Source: Paralichthys olivaceus
Lineage: Eukaryota > Chordata > Actinopteri > Pleuronectiformes > Paralichthyidae
NCBI RefSeq assembly: GCF_024713975.1
Contig: NC_091107.1
Span: 20,637,501 to 20,701,500, forward strand
DNA: 64,000 nucleotides
Reading direction: 5' to 3'
How positions within the stretch are numbered: position 1 is the first letter of the stretch; the number at the start of each line of letters is the position of its first letter. Of this stretch, positions 35,842 through 47,357 are shown in pieces. Position numbers and translations under genes: made by a program. The notes under the pieces are model-generated. The model made no database searches, had not been told where the DNA came from, and saw nothing but the letters and a program-made list of their open reading frames with translations.

Positions 35842-37013
35842 CAGTGGTGGAAGTAGTATTCAAACCCATTACTTAAGTAAAGTACCAGAGTTTAATAACA
35901 CTCAAATACAGTTCAAATTGCATCCAGAATTTTGCTCAAGTGAATAAATGCACAGAAGTATTATCATGAAAATGTAGTATTACTAATATAAATATCAAAA
36001 GTAGAGGTAGATCTGTACATTTATTTCAGTAAAATTTTGATTGCAGGTCTTGCTTGCAATGGAGAGTTTCTAAATTGTTGCACAGGTACTGATGGTACTT
36101 ATTATTTTGTTGATACTACTTCTCTGCATTTACTTTCATTTTGAATTCAGGACTTGCAGATAATGAAAACCTGTTCAGTTCACTGTCCCCTGTGACTCTA
36201 TCCCACCAACATCTGCTGGTGATCAACATCCGCTAACATCTACTGGTGGTGGGCATTCATTAGATCCACTGGTGGCTGCTAACACCTGCTAACATATACT
36301 GGTAGTTGGTAATATAATTTGTGCAAAGGCATATTTACCATTTAGTCCTATATTCTACAACATATATACATATATATATAGAAGTAGTATATGACATTAG
36401 ATGTTAATAGCAATACACAATATGTAGAGCTAGTTTTAACTAGAATTGTACACAGGTGAACACATACCTCTGCCAAGGCCCAACAGTCCACTAGTGAAAC
36501 TTCATTTAAATTCAATAGATTAATATTTTGATTTAGATCAACAAATTGCACTTTACACTTATACACATCAGTCCCTTAAATAAATCCAGATTTCTATCAT
36601 CAAGATCCATGAGTTATTTTCTGAGGAATCAACAAAAATGTAGAAAAATGCAATGTTAAAGAAAGTGAAAAGAAATTCCTGTGTCCGCCCCCTGATCCAT
36701 ATACACATTCAAATTTAAAGAGGTTTTCCCTGAGCCATATCACGTCTTTACACCACGTTTCATGGTAATAGTTTGAGCAGTTTTTGCGTAATCCTGGTAA
36801 ATAACAGACAGAAAACAACTTCCTAGGCGGAGATAACTATTTTATATACAGTTAGTTACTTTGTCTATGAGGCCATGTGAGATGAGGAAAGAAGGAAAAA
36901 CTGCATTTTGCTACAATATAAAAATTGAATTTGTTATATTAATTTATACTTATACAATTCAATGCAATATTGTACTACAGTACTTGAGTTAAAGTACTTA
37001 CTTTCCACCACTG
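35842..37013. mobile_element. DNA transposon (hAT-like, non-autonomous) with nested insertions
   Basis: The left end CAGTGGTGGAAGTAGTA pairs with a right end ending ACTTTCCACCACTG. Just inside both lie ACTTAAGTAAAGTAC / GTACTTGAGTTAAAG arms. I recognise CAGTGGTGGAAAGTA-type ends as a common fish family. The interior holds an imperfect tandem repeat (about 36195-36310, unit like ACATCTACTGGTGGT) and another repeat at 36465-36835. No transposase frame remains. I could not confirm a target-site duplication. Confidence 0.75.
36465..36835. mobile_element. Nested teleost repeat with TACCTCTGCCAAGG ends
   Basis: Starts TACCTCTGCCAAGG and ends CCTAGGCGGAGATA, roughly reverse complementary. The internal words TTCCTGTGTCCGCCCCCTGA, GTTTCATGGTAATAG and TTTTTGCGTAATCCTG are familiar from a widespread fish repeat. 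It lies inside the larger element at 35842-37013. Confidence 0.65.
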
Positions 37014-37481
37014 ATCACATGCACAAGCACTGCACACACTTTACAGAAACTGCACTAGAGCTGGGTTCTAACTATTAAAGCTCTGTGAGCAATCTCTAAT
37101 CTCTGAACTTTTCAACGATGTGACACATTAAGAAGAACACCTCTACTTATTACCCAGTCTGAGTTAACATGTTGCTCATGCTGATTGTTCACTGGGTAAG
37201 AAAACACAACCTAAAGAATAACACAAAGAGGGAAATTCAACAAAGCACCGACAAACATTTCCATTTCAAACATTTTTAACGCGGCAGATGCAGATGTACC
37301 GGCGCCTTTAAGTTGTCACCATGAGTGAGCGCCCGAATTCAGGGCAACAGTCGAGTTTAGACCAACAAAATGTTAACAAAATGTGCAGAGGCAGCCGGCA
37401 GGCCTGAACACACAATAGAGCAGGGAGTCAATGAAAACAAAACAGACCCCCACAGGCACTGACTCTCCTCTCCCACACACT

Positions 37482-37484
<3 letters not shown>

Positions 37485-37525
<41 letters not shown>
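37485..37525. repeat. (CA)n microsatellite
   Basis: CA run followed by an AAAGACAGAGAGAC stretch. Confidence 0.9.
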
Positions 37526-37527
<2 letters not shown>

Positions 37528-37529
37528 GA

Positions 37530-39281
37530 CAGAGAGACTGGTAAATACTGTCCATTACAGCATTAAACTGTTAGACATAAAGATAAAGGTATACATGATC
37601 ATGATTATATAACTAGATAAACTGAACTACATCAGTTCTCTGCTCCAACTCCAGGGGATTCTGGACTTCATAATTACCATATAGTCACATTACACATCCT
37701 TGACAAAGTGAGGTACAGTAATCTAACTCACCCGAGGTAAAGGAGACCAATCCATAGGTATTGACTTCCCTAAATCAAGTGGATGAAAGGTTTCGAGGGG
37801 GGGAGTCTGATTAACTGTACAGTTTAACAGGCAGTTTGCTGGGGGAAACGTGAGAGAAAAGTGAGGTGTAGTATAGCCCTTTGTCCTGTGGCACCTGCAA
37901 CTGCCGAGCATATCGGTGCCTGCACACAAAGCCGCAGCATTGGTTTACGTGTGCTGTCACATACGTGGGGAGGAGGTTGCATTACGGGATGTCACAGAGC
38001 ATCAGTGGTGGATTGTTTGGATTGAGCTTATTCTGGCCCAACACATATCGACAGCCAGTGGGAATACAGAGAACAAAAAATAAGATGCCAATATTATTTT
38101 ATATAATGGATCAACCTGCGGATTATGCTCTTGATTAATTGATTTCCCCATAAAATATTTAAATAAAAAATTCCTGTCACAATTATCAATAGCTTAAGGA
38201 CACTTACATACATCAACATAACTGACCAAAACAAGACAAGACAAAATGCTGGTATCGGTAAAAAAATTTGAAATTTCTACTTAAGTAGTTCAAAAATTAT
38301 TATCATAGAACAAACTAATTATGTTAATCACAATTTCAGCACAATATGTACACCCACTAAAACTAACAAAATACATTCCGAATGAAAGACTGAAAGACTT
38401 CTGAAAGTCTCTCCTCATTTGTTTAAAATGTTTGACATTATTCTGTTCAATTATTATATATGTCTGATTTGATTAGCCAATAACCCACACTTCCCTGTAA
38501 TTCAATGAGATATTTATAAGATATGAGAAACTATATGCCATGATGAAAAGATATACGCAGATTAGCAAACACTAAAAAACAAGTATACTGCTATTGATGG
38601 ATGCTTATGTAGCCTATGTATTCAAATAGAATGGCCTGGCACTGGAGGTGTTTCTTCCCTCATCTCCACCTGTCTCACTCATCACCAACTCTTAAAACAG
38701 CTCACGGGCAGCCAGGATGTGGTAAATGGTGCAGCCATTGTGCTAGATGAATGATGTTGGTTAAATGTCAGCTCTGAATTTCAGTCCTGATCAGAAAAAA
38801 TGTCAGCGAGGGACAAAGCAGAGGGATGTTTCTGAATTAACCAAATCAATGGTACCTCAATGTTTCCCTCGGGGACAAACATCACTACTCTCTTGTTAAG
38901 ACTTAAAAGTGGCAGAGCAATTGTAATTTCCTCATTCAGTCAGAAGAAGCTGGCAGAAAATGCTGAGAACAGCCTGAGATGTGGATGGTCGTACATACAT
39001 GTGCGGTGCAGCTTCAAGTATCAAGCAAGTGTTGCAGCTTGCAGAGTTCTCTTGTCATTCACGTGGGACTATACTTTTTTCTTTCTGAGCTGACTTGTTG
39101 AAATATAAAGTATATGGTGAAGACTTTATGTTCTGTGGCACCAGTTAACACTGGAATATGCTACTGGGGCTTCAAAATGCCTAACAAAAACATATGATTA
39201 AAGATTCGATTTGTTTTTGTGTTACGGACCTCATTCATACTATTTACACATTTATACTATAAGTACTACATAACTAAACTG
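37530..39281. other. Intron DNA, nothing recognisable
   Basis: AT-rich sequence. The short open frames at 37723-38138 and 38860-39093 lack splice sites or family resemblance. Confidence 0.35.
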
Positions 39282-39568
39282 TAAATAAAAACACACCACA
39301 GACTACATGTAAAAACACTTGTAATAACCATAGACTGTAAATAAAACACTTGTAATAACCATAGACTGTAAATAAAACACTTGTAATAACCATAGACTGG
39401 AAATAAAACACTTGTAATACCCATAGACTGTAAATAAAACACTTGTGGAAACCACAGACTGTATATGAAATACTTGTAATAACCATAAACTGTAAATAAA
39501 ACACTTGTAGAAACCATAGACTGAATATAAAACACTTGTAGAAACCATAGACTGAATATAAAACACTT
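39282..39568. repeat. 31-bp minisatellite, about nine units
   Basis: Unit GTAAATAAAACACTTGTAAT followed by AACCATAGACT, with minor variants. Since 31 is not a multiple of three, successive units rotate through the reading frames. This explains the three overlapping minus-strand frames of repeated Tyr/Phe/Val-rich peptides, which are not genes. Confidence 0.92.
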
Positions 39569-39669
39569 TCTGTGAATAATGCTGTCGGTCATGGGGCTCA
39601 CACAATCAGGACTACAGATGGGTCACCAGTCGAGGGCGTAGCCTTCAGCATGTCTCCCCCTGGATAAAC

Positions 39670-39697
39670 CTGTCCTGTCCTGTCCTGTCCTGTCCTG
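39670..39697. repeat. (TGTCC)n short tandem repeat
   Basis: Five or so TGTCC units just downstream of the donor of the putative non-coding first exon of slc8a2. Confidence 0.85.
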
Positions 39698-39717
39698 GCC
39701 CTCCTCCACCCTCTTAC

Positions 39718-39985
39718 CTTCTGCTTTAGGGCCCAGCTCCACCACGGGCTGCCATCGCTTCTCAGAGAGGTCTCCTGGTAAAACTGTTCCCGCAGCTGAA
39801 CTCATGCAGCTGAACTTTCCTGTCCACTCACATCCCCCGTTAACTCAGCACGGTGATGCTGCTGAGAGAGAGCGAGAGACACAGACAGAGAGAGAGAGAG
39901 AGAGAGCTCACATGGGGGAGGGGGGAGGGGGGGTGGTGAGGGGAGGAGGGGAGGGCTACGATGTGCTGACGTGCTGCCTTCACTG
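39718..39985 (-). other. slc8a2: Putative 5' non-coding first exon of slc8a2
   Basis: GC-rich DNA on the minus strand ends with the good donor AGCAGAAG/GTAAGAGG at 39718. About 25-30 nt inside its upstream limit lies the TATA box at 40010-40015. No other minus-strand start is apparent before the slc8a2 coding exon, and NCX genes usually have non-coding first exons, so I assign it to slc8a2. The start is estimated from TATA spacing. It contains a (GA)n tract. Confidence 0.45.
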
Positions 39986-40009
39986 TCTCCCTCCACAACT
40001 TCCTGCTGC

Positions 40010-40015
40010 TTTATA
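40010..40015 (-). promoter_or_regulatory. slc8a2: TATA box of putative slc8a2 promoter
   Basis: The transcribed strand reads CCAACTATAAAGCAGCAGG, a good TATAAA(G) in a GC-rich setting, correctly placed upstream of the candidate exon. Confidence 0.45.
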
Positions 40016-40019
40016 GTTG

Positions 40020-41457
40020 GGTCTAACTTTTTTGCTCCAGCTGCAACATGCAGGTAGAGGTGGTTTGACACTGTACACATGGCCACCTCGTCCTAATTGT
40101 TACTGAGAGCACGTGAAAGCAGCACAAATGCACAGCTACACAAAGACTGTGTTTGTAAGGTATTACAGTTGTTTTAATTGCTGTCAAGCTTTTTCAAAAC
40201 TCTTCAGCAGTATTGTCAGGGAATGTGTTACCAATACACAATTTGGTACCTTTAATATTTAGTATGATTAAATATGTGCCCAACATAAATGGTGTTTCAC
40301 AGATGGTTGACCTGAGCAGACTTTAGATTAGTTATTTTATGTTTTATTATTATATTATATTATATTTTATATTTATGTATTGTGTTCGGAGTTGCCATCC
40401 TGTCTTTGGTGTTGTGATAAGGTGAATATCCACAATCTGTTTCTCATAAGGATAGTGATCTTGACTAGTACACACTAGTGTAGTGTAACTTGTAGTAAAG
40501 TGGACTGCTATCTACTTACAAATTTAGCCATATAATCAGATATCTGTGCAGAAGATTTTTCTTTATCAACCACCAACAAGCATATTGGCCAGCAATGAAA
40601 GGGATAGTTAACCAAAAAAATGAAAATTCACTCATTATCTACTCACCACTAAGCCAATGGAGGTGTGGGTGAAGTGTTTGAGTCCACAAAACACTTTGGG
40701 AGTTTCAGAGTTGCAGCCAAATCTGAGATAATAGTAACTGGGGACTCCTGCTTCAAATGTAAAAACAACAGAAAGTGCCTCCACACTGCTCCTGTGATGT
40801 TATCCAAGGGTCCGTAAGCCCCCACATTCAAATTTGACTGGAAGCGGTGTCATTCACAAAGCCATGAGTTTTTGGAAAGTTTGGTCAATGAATACATTTT
40901 GTGTAATGTTATAATGCAATAATAATTTTGTGTGAAAGCAATGTAAAGTGACTCACACTTTGGCCCGCATAACATTCTGCTTCATTGACTGTGTGAAGAC
41001 AACGTCACTTCAGTTTTGACCAATGTATGTGAGCAATCGAAAAATGAGAAACTGTAAGTAGGCGGACTGTACAGACTTCATGAGTGGAGCTGCAAAGTAA
41101 TTACTCCCAAAAGCTTTCTGCTGGGAACAAAGATTTTATAGTTTCATAAATTTATAGCAAAACCTCTGTTAACATTGTCCTGTTACTATCCAGCTGCCAC
41201 AATCCAGAGGAGAAAGGATTTGAGTTTAAAGTTACATACAGAGTTACATGCTCTATATCTGTGTGTATATAAAATATGTTCTACAAGGAGATTTCAAATG
41301 AACATCCTGAATAGTAAAAACCAAGAATTGATTAATTTCTAGCAGTACCAGGCGCAAAAAACAGTTATCAGCCCCCTGTTGTTCACCAAATTCCTTGGAA
41401 ATGATTAACCAGTCTTACTGAAAAAAGCCAGCGTACTTACGATACTGATATCTAGAG
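40020..41457. other. Intergenic DNA, nothing recognisable
   Basis: AT-rich sequence between the slc8a2 promoter and the nccrp1 array. The segment at 40590-40850 may be old repeat DNA, but I cannot name it. Confidence 0.35.
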
Positions 41458-41778
41458 TCTACTGCTCCTGACCTTGTTCCTTTTCTCACACATCTTATTA
41501 ACACTTCCCTGTCAACTGGCTGTTTCCCTAACTCTCTTAAGGAGGCAAGAGTTAACCCTCTCCTGAAGAAACCCACCCTCAACCTGTCTGAAGTAATCAA
41601 CTACAAACCTGTCTCTCTTCTCCCCTCTCTTTCCAAAGCACTTGAGCATGCTATCTTTAATCAACTCTCCTCCTATCTTCACCAGAACAACCCTCTTGAT
41701 ACTCACCAGTCTGGTTTCAAGGCAGGCCACTCAAGCAGAGAGTCTACACATCTTCCACCGCAAGACATGGTTAAATAG
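41458..41778 (+). mobile_element. LINE reverse transcriptase fragment
   Basis: The plus strand is open for about 105 codons, reading through NPLLKKPTLN, NYKPVSLLPSLSKALEHAIF, NQLSSYLHQNNPLD and SGFKAGHSS. These are the conserved blocks around RT motifs 1-2 of fish non-LTR retrotransposons (compare the usual SNYRPISLLPFLSK and QSGFRxGHST). Truncated at both ends and ends in TAG. Confidence 0.85.
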
Positions 41779-41982
41779 ATAAATATATAAAGAAATAAAT
41801 AAATATATATATATAGCCATTCTAGTTAATTAATGTTTTCATTCTGTGTTGCAGTTCACACTAAAGGAAAATGACTGATAGAGACTTACTGCAATGCAAC
41901 AACAAATTTATTATTTTCAAAATTAAAACATCATCATGATATATGTAATATGCAAAAGTGAATAATCACTGAGGAATAGTTT

Positions 41983-42248
41983 TTAGTATTGTTTTTTCAG
42001 GCGTAAAATGGCAGCTGAGTTTTTCTGATCTGGACAGGGAAGCCTTGGATCCCAGTGTGGAATGGTGGGCATGTCAGCAGTGACTGGAGACAAGTAGTGC
42101 CATTTAGCAGGGGACTCATCAGGAGGAGTCAGAAAAGGAGGCAGAGAAGAAGAGTTTTTAAAGGCTGGATGTTGTCTATTTGTCAAAACCTCCCGGAAGA
42201 CAGTGATGGCAGGAGCTTCATCAGCTGGGGTCATGTTGGGATTTGGTG
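41983..42248 (-). CDS. Unidentified terminal coding exon
   Basis: A pyrimidine-rich acceptor (TTTTTTTACATAG) is followed by a 266-nt segment open in one frame to TAA at 41983, giving 88 residues: PNPNMTPADEAPAITVFREV near the start, TPPDESPAKWHYLSPVTADM in the middle and AAILRLKKQY at the end. Proline-rich and hydrophilic, like small axonemal or sperm microtubule-associated proteins, but I do not recognise the family. No upstream exons were found before nccrp1 copy A. A second, frameshifted and insertion-split copy lies at 47097-47308 / 48085-48101, so the exon was carried along in the nccrp1 tandem duplication. It may be an orphaned last exon of a gene cut by rearrangement. Confidence 0.45.
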
Positions 42249-43140
42249 CTATGTAAAAAAATTAATGGAATTTATATTCTCTTGGTTGTGTTTTGAATGT
42301 CAGTACAGTACACGTGGAAGCAATTAAAACACAATTTATACTGGAAAGTACATACTAATTGTACTGTGTATTTTATTGTGAGAGCATATTTTTGTTGGCA
42401 GGCTGTGAAAAATCCCTCTGGCCAGTGTTCATTATTCTATTTAGGTATTGTGCACTTCTGAATGTTGGTGATTGTATAGTAATTAATAAATGCTGATTGG
42501 TATCTCACTTCTAGCCCACTAAATCTGAACTTATAACTGATAATAAGTCAGTATTAATGGATTTAATCATCACATCTGCTGCTATAAGAATTTAAATAGA
42601 CTTTGGGTCAGATTTAGTCCTTTTTCAGACGCCAGTCAGAATTTTCACTCTGGAAACCCAAGAGTTCTTCTTGATTGCTTATAATCTATAGAGCACTATA
42701 AGAAACACAGTAAAGCCACGGAAATGCTATTTTTTTACAAGGTGGTAACATGAAAGCTTTTTAGGAGATATTATTTGCAATATGTTTAAGCATAATATAC
42801 GAATGTGGTTTTAATTTTTATGATTAATCTTTAATTACACCAAGTTAATCCATAGAGGAAATTGTTGCATAACTTTCACCCAGCTTTAAGTTTAAATAGG
42901 ATTTATAAATGTAGCTTTATAAAGGAGAATTTCACAAAATCTACCACCTGCTCCTTTGAGTAGTCAAACCTTTTCATTCATTCGAGTATTTCTGTTGATT
43001 AATGTAATGTGAATTTCTCATGTATATTCACACAGTGGAGATAGTGTGTATGTACTGTATGTGTACTATTCAAGCATCTGCCTTTAGTGCTTTTCAGAAA
43101 CATGATTGCACAAAAGAAAAGAACATTTAAAAGTAAACAG

Positions 43141-43146
43141 TTTATT
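43141..43146 (-). terminator. nccrp1: nccrp1 copy A polyadenylation signal
   Basis: AATAAA on the transcribed strand, about 217 nt after the stop codon. The same signal is conserved in copy B at 48982-48987. Confidence 0.55.
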
Positions 43147-43362
43147 ATACACAAGTGTATAATTCCTTAAAGCAACTGACCTGGATTCCCCTTCGTTTAA
43201 AAAAGCAAATGCAAAATAAAAAATAATTAAGTCCCTCAATTGAAAGTGCATTCAAAGCAAACCCATAGTAATAGTCTCAAAGCAAATATGTTTTGATCAG
43301 GTTGACTAGATTGAGCGTGTTAGCAACTGTGACTGCTTTGCAGTGTTTCAGCAGGAGTCAGC

Positions 43363-46300
43363 CTAGGAGCTGGTTGTGACTGGTCTGACAATCACCGAGC
43401 TGCCAGTGAACTTTGTTGGGTAGAAATCCATCATGAAACTATTCTTCAGTCGGTGCAGGAAGTGGACGTATCTCACCCCAGGTCCATAGTTGCAGAACAC
43501 ATGCGACACCTGCAGGCCAACCCAGAGAAATGCAATGAATGACCTGGATATGAGTAGATGTTTGAGGCCTGCAGAGGACTGAGCCACTCACCTCTTTCCA
43601 GGTGTGGGAGTAAGTGCTGAGGTCTTCAGTGGGGTTGACACAGTGCTCTGAGATCACTGTGCTTTTGTCTGCACCCAGTAACTTCACATGCAGCTGGTAG
43701 ATGGACTGATGCACCTGACTCTCTTCATAACTAAAAGTAACACATCATTTCATTGGGAGGCTCTTTCAAGACAGATGTCAGCACATTGAATGCTTACAAA
43801 TTGGTTATTTACAGTTTACTCCATGAAAACGTCTTGAGCTGAAACTAATAAATAATTTTATTGATAAACCTGTTTTTTTTTTTTAATCAAGCGATTGTTT
43901 CTTTATTGTAAGAAATGGCAAAAAAATAAAGTTGTCCTCGAAAAATGACTGAAATCATTATTTCATCATCGTACGATTTATTCTTGCTTCAACTGACTAA
44001 TCGACTACCTTGTTTCAGCTGCACTAACTTCCAAGAGGCATCTTGAAAGAACTGTGGTTTGATATCAGGACAGATAAATGCTTAACTCTTACTCGTTACT
44101 GTGACGTGAGACTCTTTCAGTCAGAGCACAGCAGATAAGCTGAACATGCAAACACATGTCTAGTTTGCTCCCATAGAGAACAGTGACATGAAGTTATGTT
44201 TGGATTCCCCTCCCAACTACTAACGACATGTTTTAGTCCCATTAGATAATATAAAACTTTACTGAGCACCAACCATGCTGACAGTGATAAAGAATCATAT
44301 ACTGTCTAATATGAAGACATGGGGGTGGGAGTGGGTAGTGCTCATCAACTCACCAGTCTTGGATGAATATCTCAGGCTGAAATTTATCCAGCAGCTCTTC
44401 CCACAGTCCCTCTGCCTTCAAGTCCACAACCTGCTCCATGGAGAACCAGCTGAGGACATCAGAGCAGACATGAGTCCAATATACCACACCCTCAAGTCAC
44501 ACCCTGTTCTTATATGTAAAAAACAAAAGGGGAAGTTTGAAAACATTGTGTTCATTCTACCTGGTTTATCTGCAATGAAGATTTCATAGTCAATAGTTTT
44601 AGTTTAGTGAGTTTGAATGATTAACTTAACTGGTCTTATTTTTTTTTCATAAATTGCATATTATATTTCAGAGCTCTGATAAGGCAGTGACACAATCTTC
44701 AGACCCAAGTGCAAAGTCTTTCAAAATAAAAGCTCTGTGAATCCAGCTTAAAATAAAGCATTGCAGCAACAAAAAGGATTTGACTTTGAACGCAAATTGC
44801 TAATGAGGAATTGAGTCTATGAATGATGTTGCCATGACAGAGATCAGCCCTTAAGATTGTCTGTGTCAGTCCGATATGGTGAAATATCATTGAAATGATC
44901 TGGTGGTAGAGATATTATTGGCCACAGGCTGCCAGCTACTGACCGTCAGTAGTTTATCTGAGGACGTAGAGGAGGACATGTTTAACTACGGCCCCACTAC
45001 CTGCTACAAAGAGCTGGTCCACTATGCGTGCGGCCAATAAGATAAACGGTGACTGTGATATCAGATACAGATGTTTGTGGAATTAACATAGACATGCTAG
45101 TTTTTTGAATATGCTCATTGGCAATCACTGTTATAATCAATGGTATGGTTACCATCCGACCCACCTGTATTGAGGCAATTGACAGACCACGACACCTTCT
45201 GGGATCCCACTGGTATCATAGGGGAGGATCTCGACAGATGTGGTCCAGCCGGTGAAGTCACCTATGATTTAAGAGATGAACTCAACAAAACTTCATTCAT
45301 TCTCTTTACTTTCATTGGCTGTGTGATGTGCTGATCAGCTGTTTCTCTCACCGTCAAGTTGAAAACGTGGAGGTCCATGCATTGGCATATCACGCTGCTC
45401 AGGCTCAGGCGGAGGGGCGTCTTTACTCAAACCTGTGTCAGGATCAGGACAAAGGGACAGTTGTAAAAAGGGGCCACACCTACTGAAGCAGCAGTAATCA
45501 CACCATACATATCACAAAGCCAAAGAATACAGTATATCTTTCAGACAGGGTCAGTGGGTGTGACCCTCTTTAAAAAACACACACTTTAAGTATTAGTCAG
45601 CAGCTCATAAATCTCACATATGCCCTTTGAGATTTAAGAGATTATTTTTCTGTCTCTGAGCAAACACACTGATATTTTAGTTTAAACATGACAGCGATAC
45701 AATGCAGTGACCTCGTTCACCGATTCCTTCCCTGGCAAGAAACAATATTTGAGTGTACAAGTAGCTTTCAGAATTTCTTCTAGGTGATAAATGTTGCTGC
45801 ATTTCCTCATTATAAACTGGACTGCACCAATATCTCCTATAACAGATACAAGGATAATTACGGCTTTAATAAGAGATTCAACAACATAAAACAATGCAAC
45901 AATTACCTTTATTTGGATCCACACAGCTCTAACAGAATTTTGTGAAACATTTGCCTGTGAGTGTTGTAGAGTTTTTCAAATGCAAATTTTAGATTCTTCA
46001 TAAAACAAAAACCTTGTTGAGCAGAGACATGCAGTTTGATCTAAGCAGAAGAAATCAGAAAAACCTTGGTTAAAAAAAAACAACCAAAATGAACTGCAAA
46101 TCTCTGTGCAACAAACGGTCAGAGGAAAATTCATCACTTGTGAGAAGTCAGCCAACCCGAGTGACCTTACTGATATTGTGCATATATGACACGTGATGGG
46201 TTGTATAATTAGGACTAATTCATGTTTTTCTGAGCCTCTATGAAACTGTGTTTGTTTCTGCAGTTTCCACTTTTTCAAAATCTTTGCACAAATGAATGTT

Positions 46301-46939
46301 CTGTTATAGTGATTAAACAACAAGCAGACATTGACTCGCGTCCTCCTTTGGTTTAAGTACTACTGGAACAGATGAGGCTGCATTAAACCAATCATCAGTG
46401 CAGATCCTGCAGTGATAAGTAGAATAATAATACAAACCAAACCAAGAGGGGAAGTGAAGAGGATTAACACATGTCTGGTGCACTCTTTCTTCACATTGTC
46501 AGTCAGATTACTCACAGGAGTTTGACAAAATGTCCAAGAGGACGTGTGTGCAGTATTGGCTCAATATGTCCACATGTTCCTGAAGGTGAGCACCAACACT
46601 GAAACCACCATATATCTGAACTGAATCAGAACGAAACTTTGGGAAAGTATCTTTGGAAGATGTAGAAAACCAGACATGGAAACCTAATACCTAAGTGAAG
46701 ACTACTGTAACTCACAGTACATTCACATCAGCACAGTGTGGATCAGTCCTGAAGAGGAAGCAGCGCAATACAAGTGTCAGCAGAAGAGTCATGGTACCGA
46801 GAGGAGAAGGGTTCTTCAGTAAGTTTCTCCCCAGCGGCTTCGCCTCGTAGACGGACTTCCAGTCCAGGCTGTCGGGCAGCGGAGCTCCCTGCAGGCTCCA
46901 CTCAGCCTCACACTTCTTCTTCCACTCAGCAGCAGACAT
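43363..46939 (-). CDS. nccrp1: Non-specific cytotoxic cell receptor protein 1 homologue, tandem copy A (233 aa)
   Basis: Exons in transcript order: 46798-46939, 45352-45432, 45165-45261, 44354-44449, 43592-43730, 43363-43509. Phases agree; 702 nt including TAG. The product is an FBA-domain protein related to FBXO2/6/44 but without an F-box; in fish it was described on non-specific cytotoxic cells. Visible FBA blocks: LDWKSVYEAKPLGRNLLKNP (exon 1), GWTTSVEILPYD (exon 3), WEELLDKFQPEIFIQD (exon 4), YQLHVKLLGAD (exon 5) and NYGPGVRYVHFLHRLKN (exon 6). I start at the ATG shared with copy B; an upstream in-frame ATG (46972) exists only in copy A. Exon 1 uses a weak donor (G/GTACCA), also in copy B. 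Oddity: exon 5 begins T instead of G, so the junction codon 139 is TGT (Cys) instead of the family's Trp in DWYEE. Confidence 0.9.
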
Positions 46940-47096
46940 GTTGAGCCTCAAATCCGTAAGCTCACACAACACAACCAGGAACTGTGCACGCTCTTTTATT
47001 ATGCTGTGAGTTGTGTGCCACTCCCCGGGTTGGTGTAATGGAAGCAGCTGCCCCCTGCTCTCTTAAAGCTGCAGTGTTTAATGCTGATCCCAACAC

Positions 47097-47308
47097 AGGT
47101 CAACACACTGGAGACAAGGAGTGTCAGAGGAGGTGGTGGAGCTGACACTGCTGCAGAGTTGGCTGCTTCACCGGTTCACCAGAGCCATTTAACAGGAGAC
47201 TCATCAGGAGGAGTCAGAAAAGGAGGTGTTTTTAAAGGCTGGATGTTGTCTTTTTGTCAAAACCTCCTGGAAGACAGTGATGGCAGGAGCTTCATCAGCT
47301 GGGGTCAC
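47097..47308 (-). pseudogene. Broken duplicate of the unidentified terminal exon
   Basis: Minus-strand sequence closely matching 42062-42233 (ADEAPAITVFQEV, RQHPAFKN), but with an 11-nt deletion after PAFKN that shifts the frame to an early stop. An extra roughly 60-bp segment lies further on. The matching acceptor and first few codons are displaced to 48085-48101 by an insertion of about 776 bp. Confidence 0.7.
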
Positions 47309-47357
47309 AAGAGGACATGGCACCACAGCCGTGATGGTTCAGTCCATTCAATATTTT

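Noticed and set aside
39266..39605. Three overlapping minus-strand frames with repeated Tyr/Phe/Val peptides
   Set aside because: They are translations of a 31-bp minisatellite in rotating frames.
44275..44589. Plus-strand frame repeated at 50113-50415
   Set aside because: Antisense to nccrp1 exon 4 and flanking intron; a shadow.
45682..45924. 80-codon minus-strand frame, also at 51490-51732
   Set aside because: Intronic in nccrp1; the two versions diverge by a frameshift, so there is no coding constraint.
45976..46323. 115-codon minus-strand frame found in both nccrp1 copies (also 51784-52131)
   Set aside because: Lies in nccrp1 intron 1. Its preservation follows from the recent duplication, and it shows no domain and no codon-type constraint.
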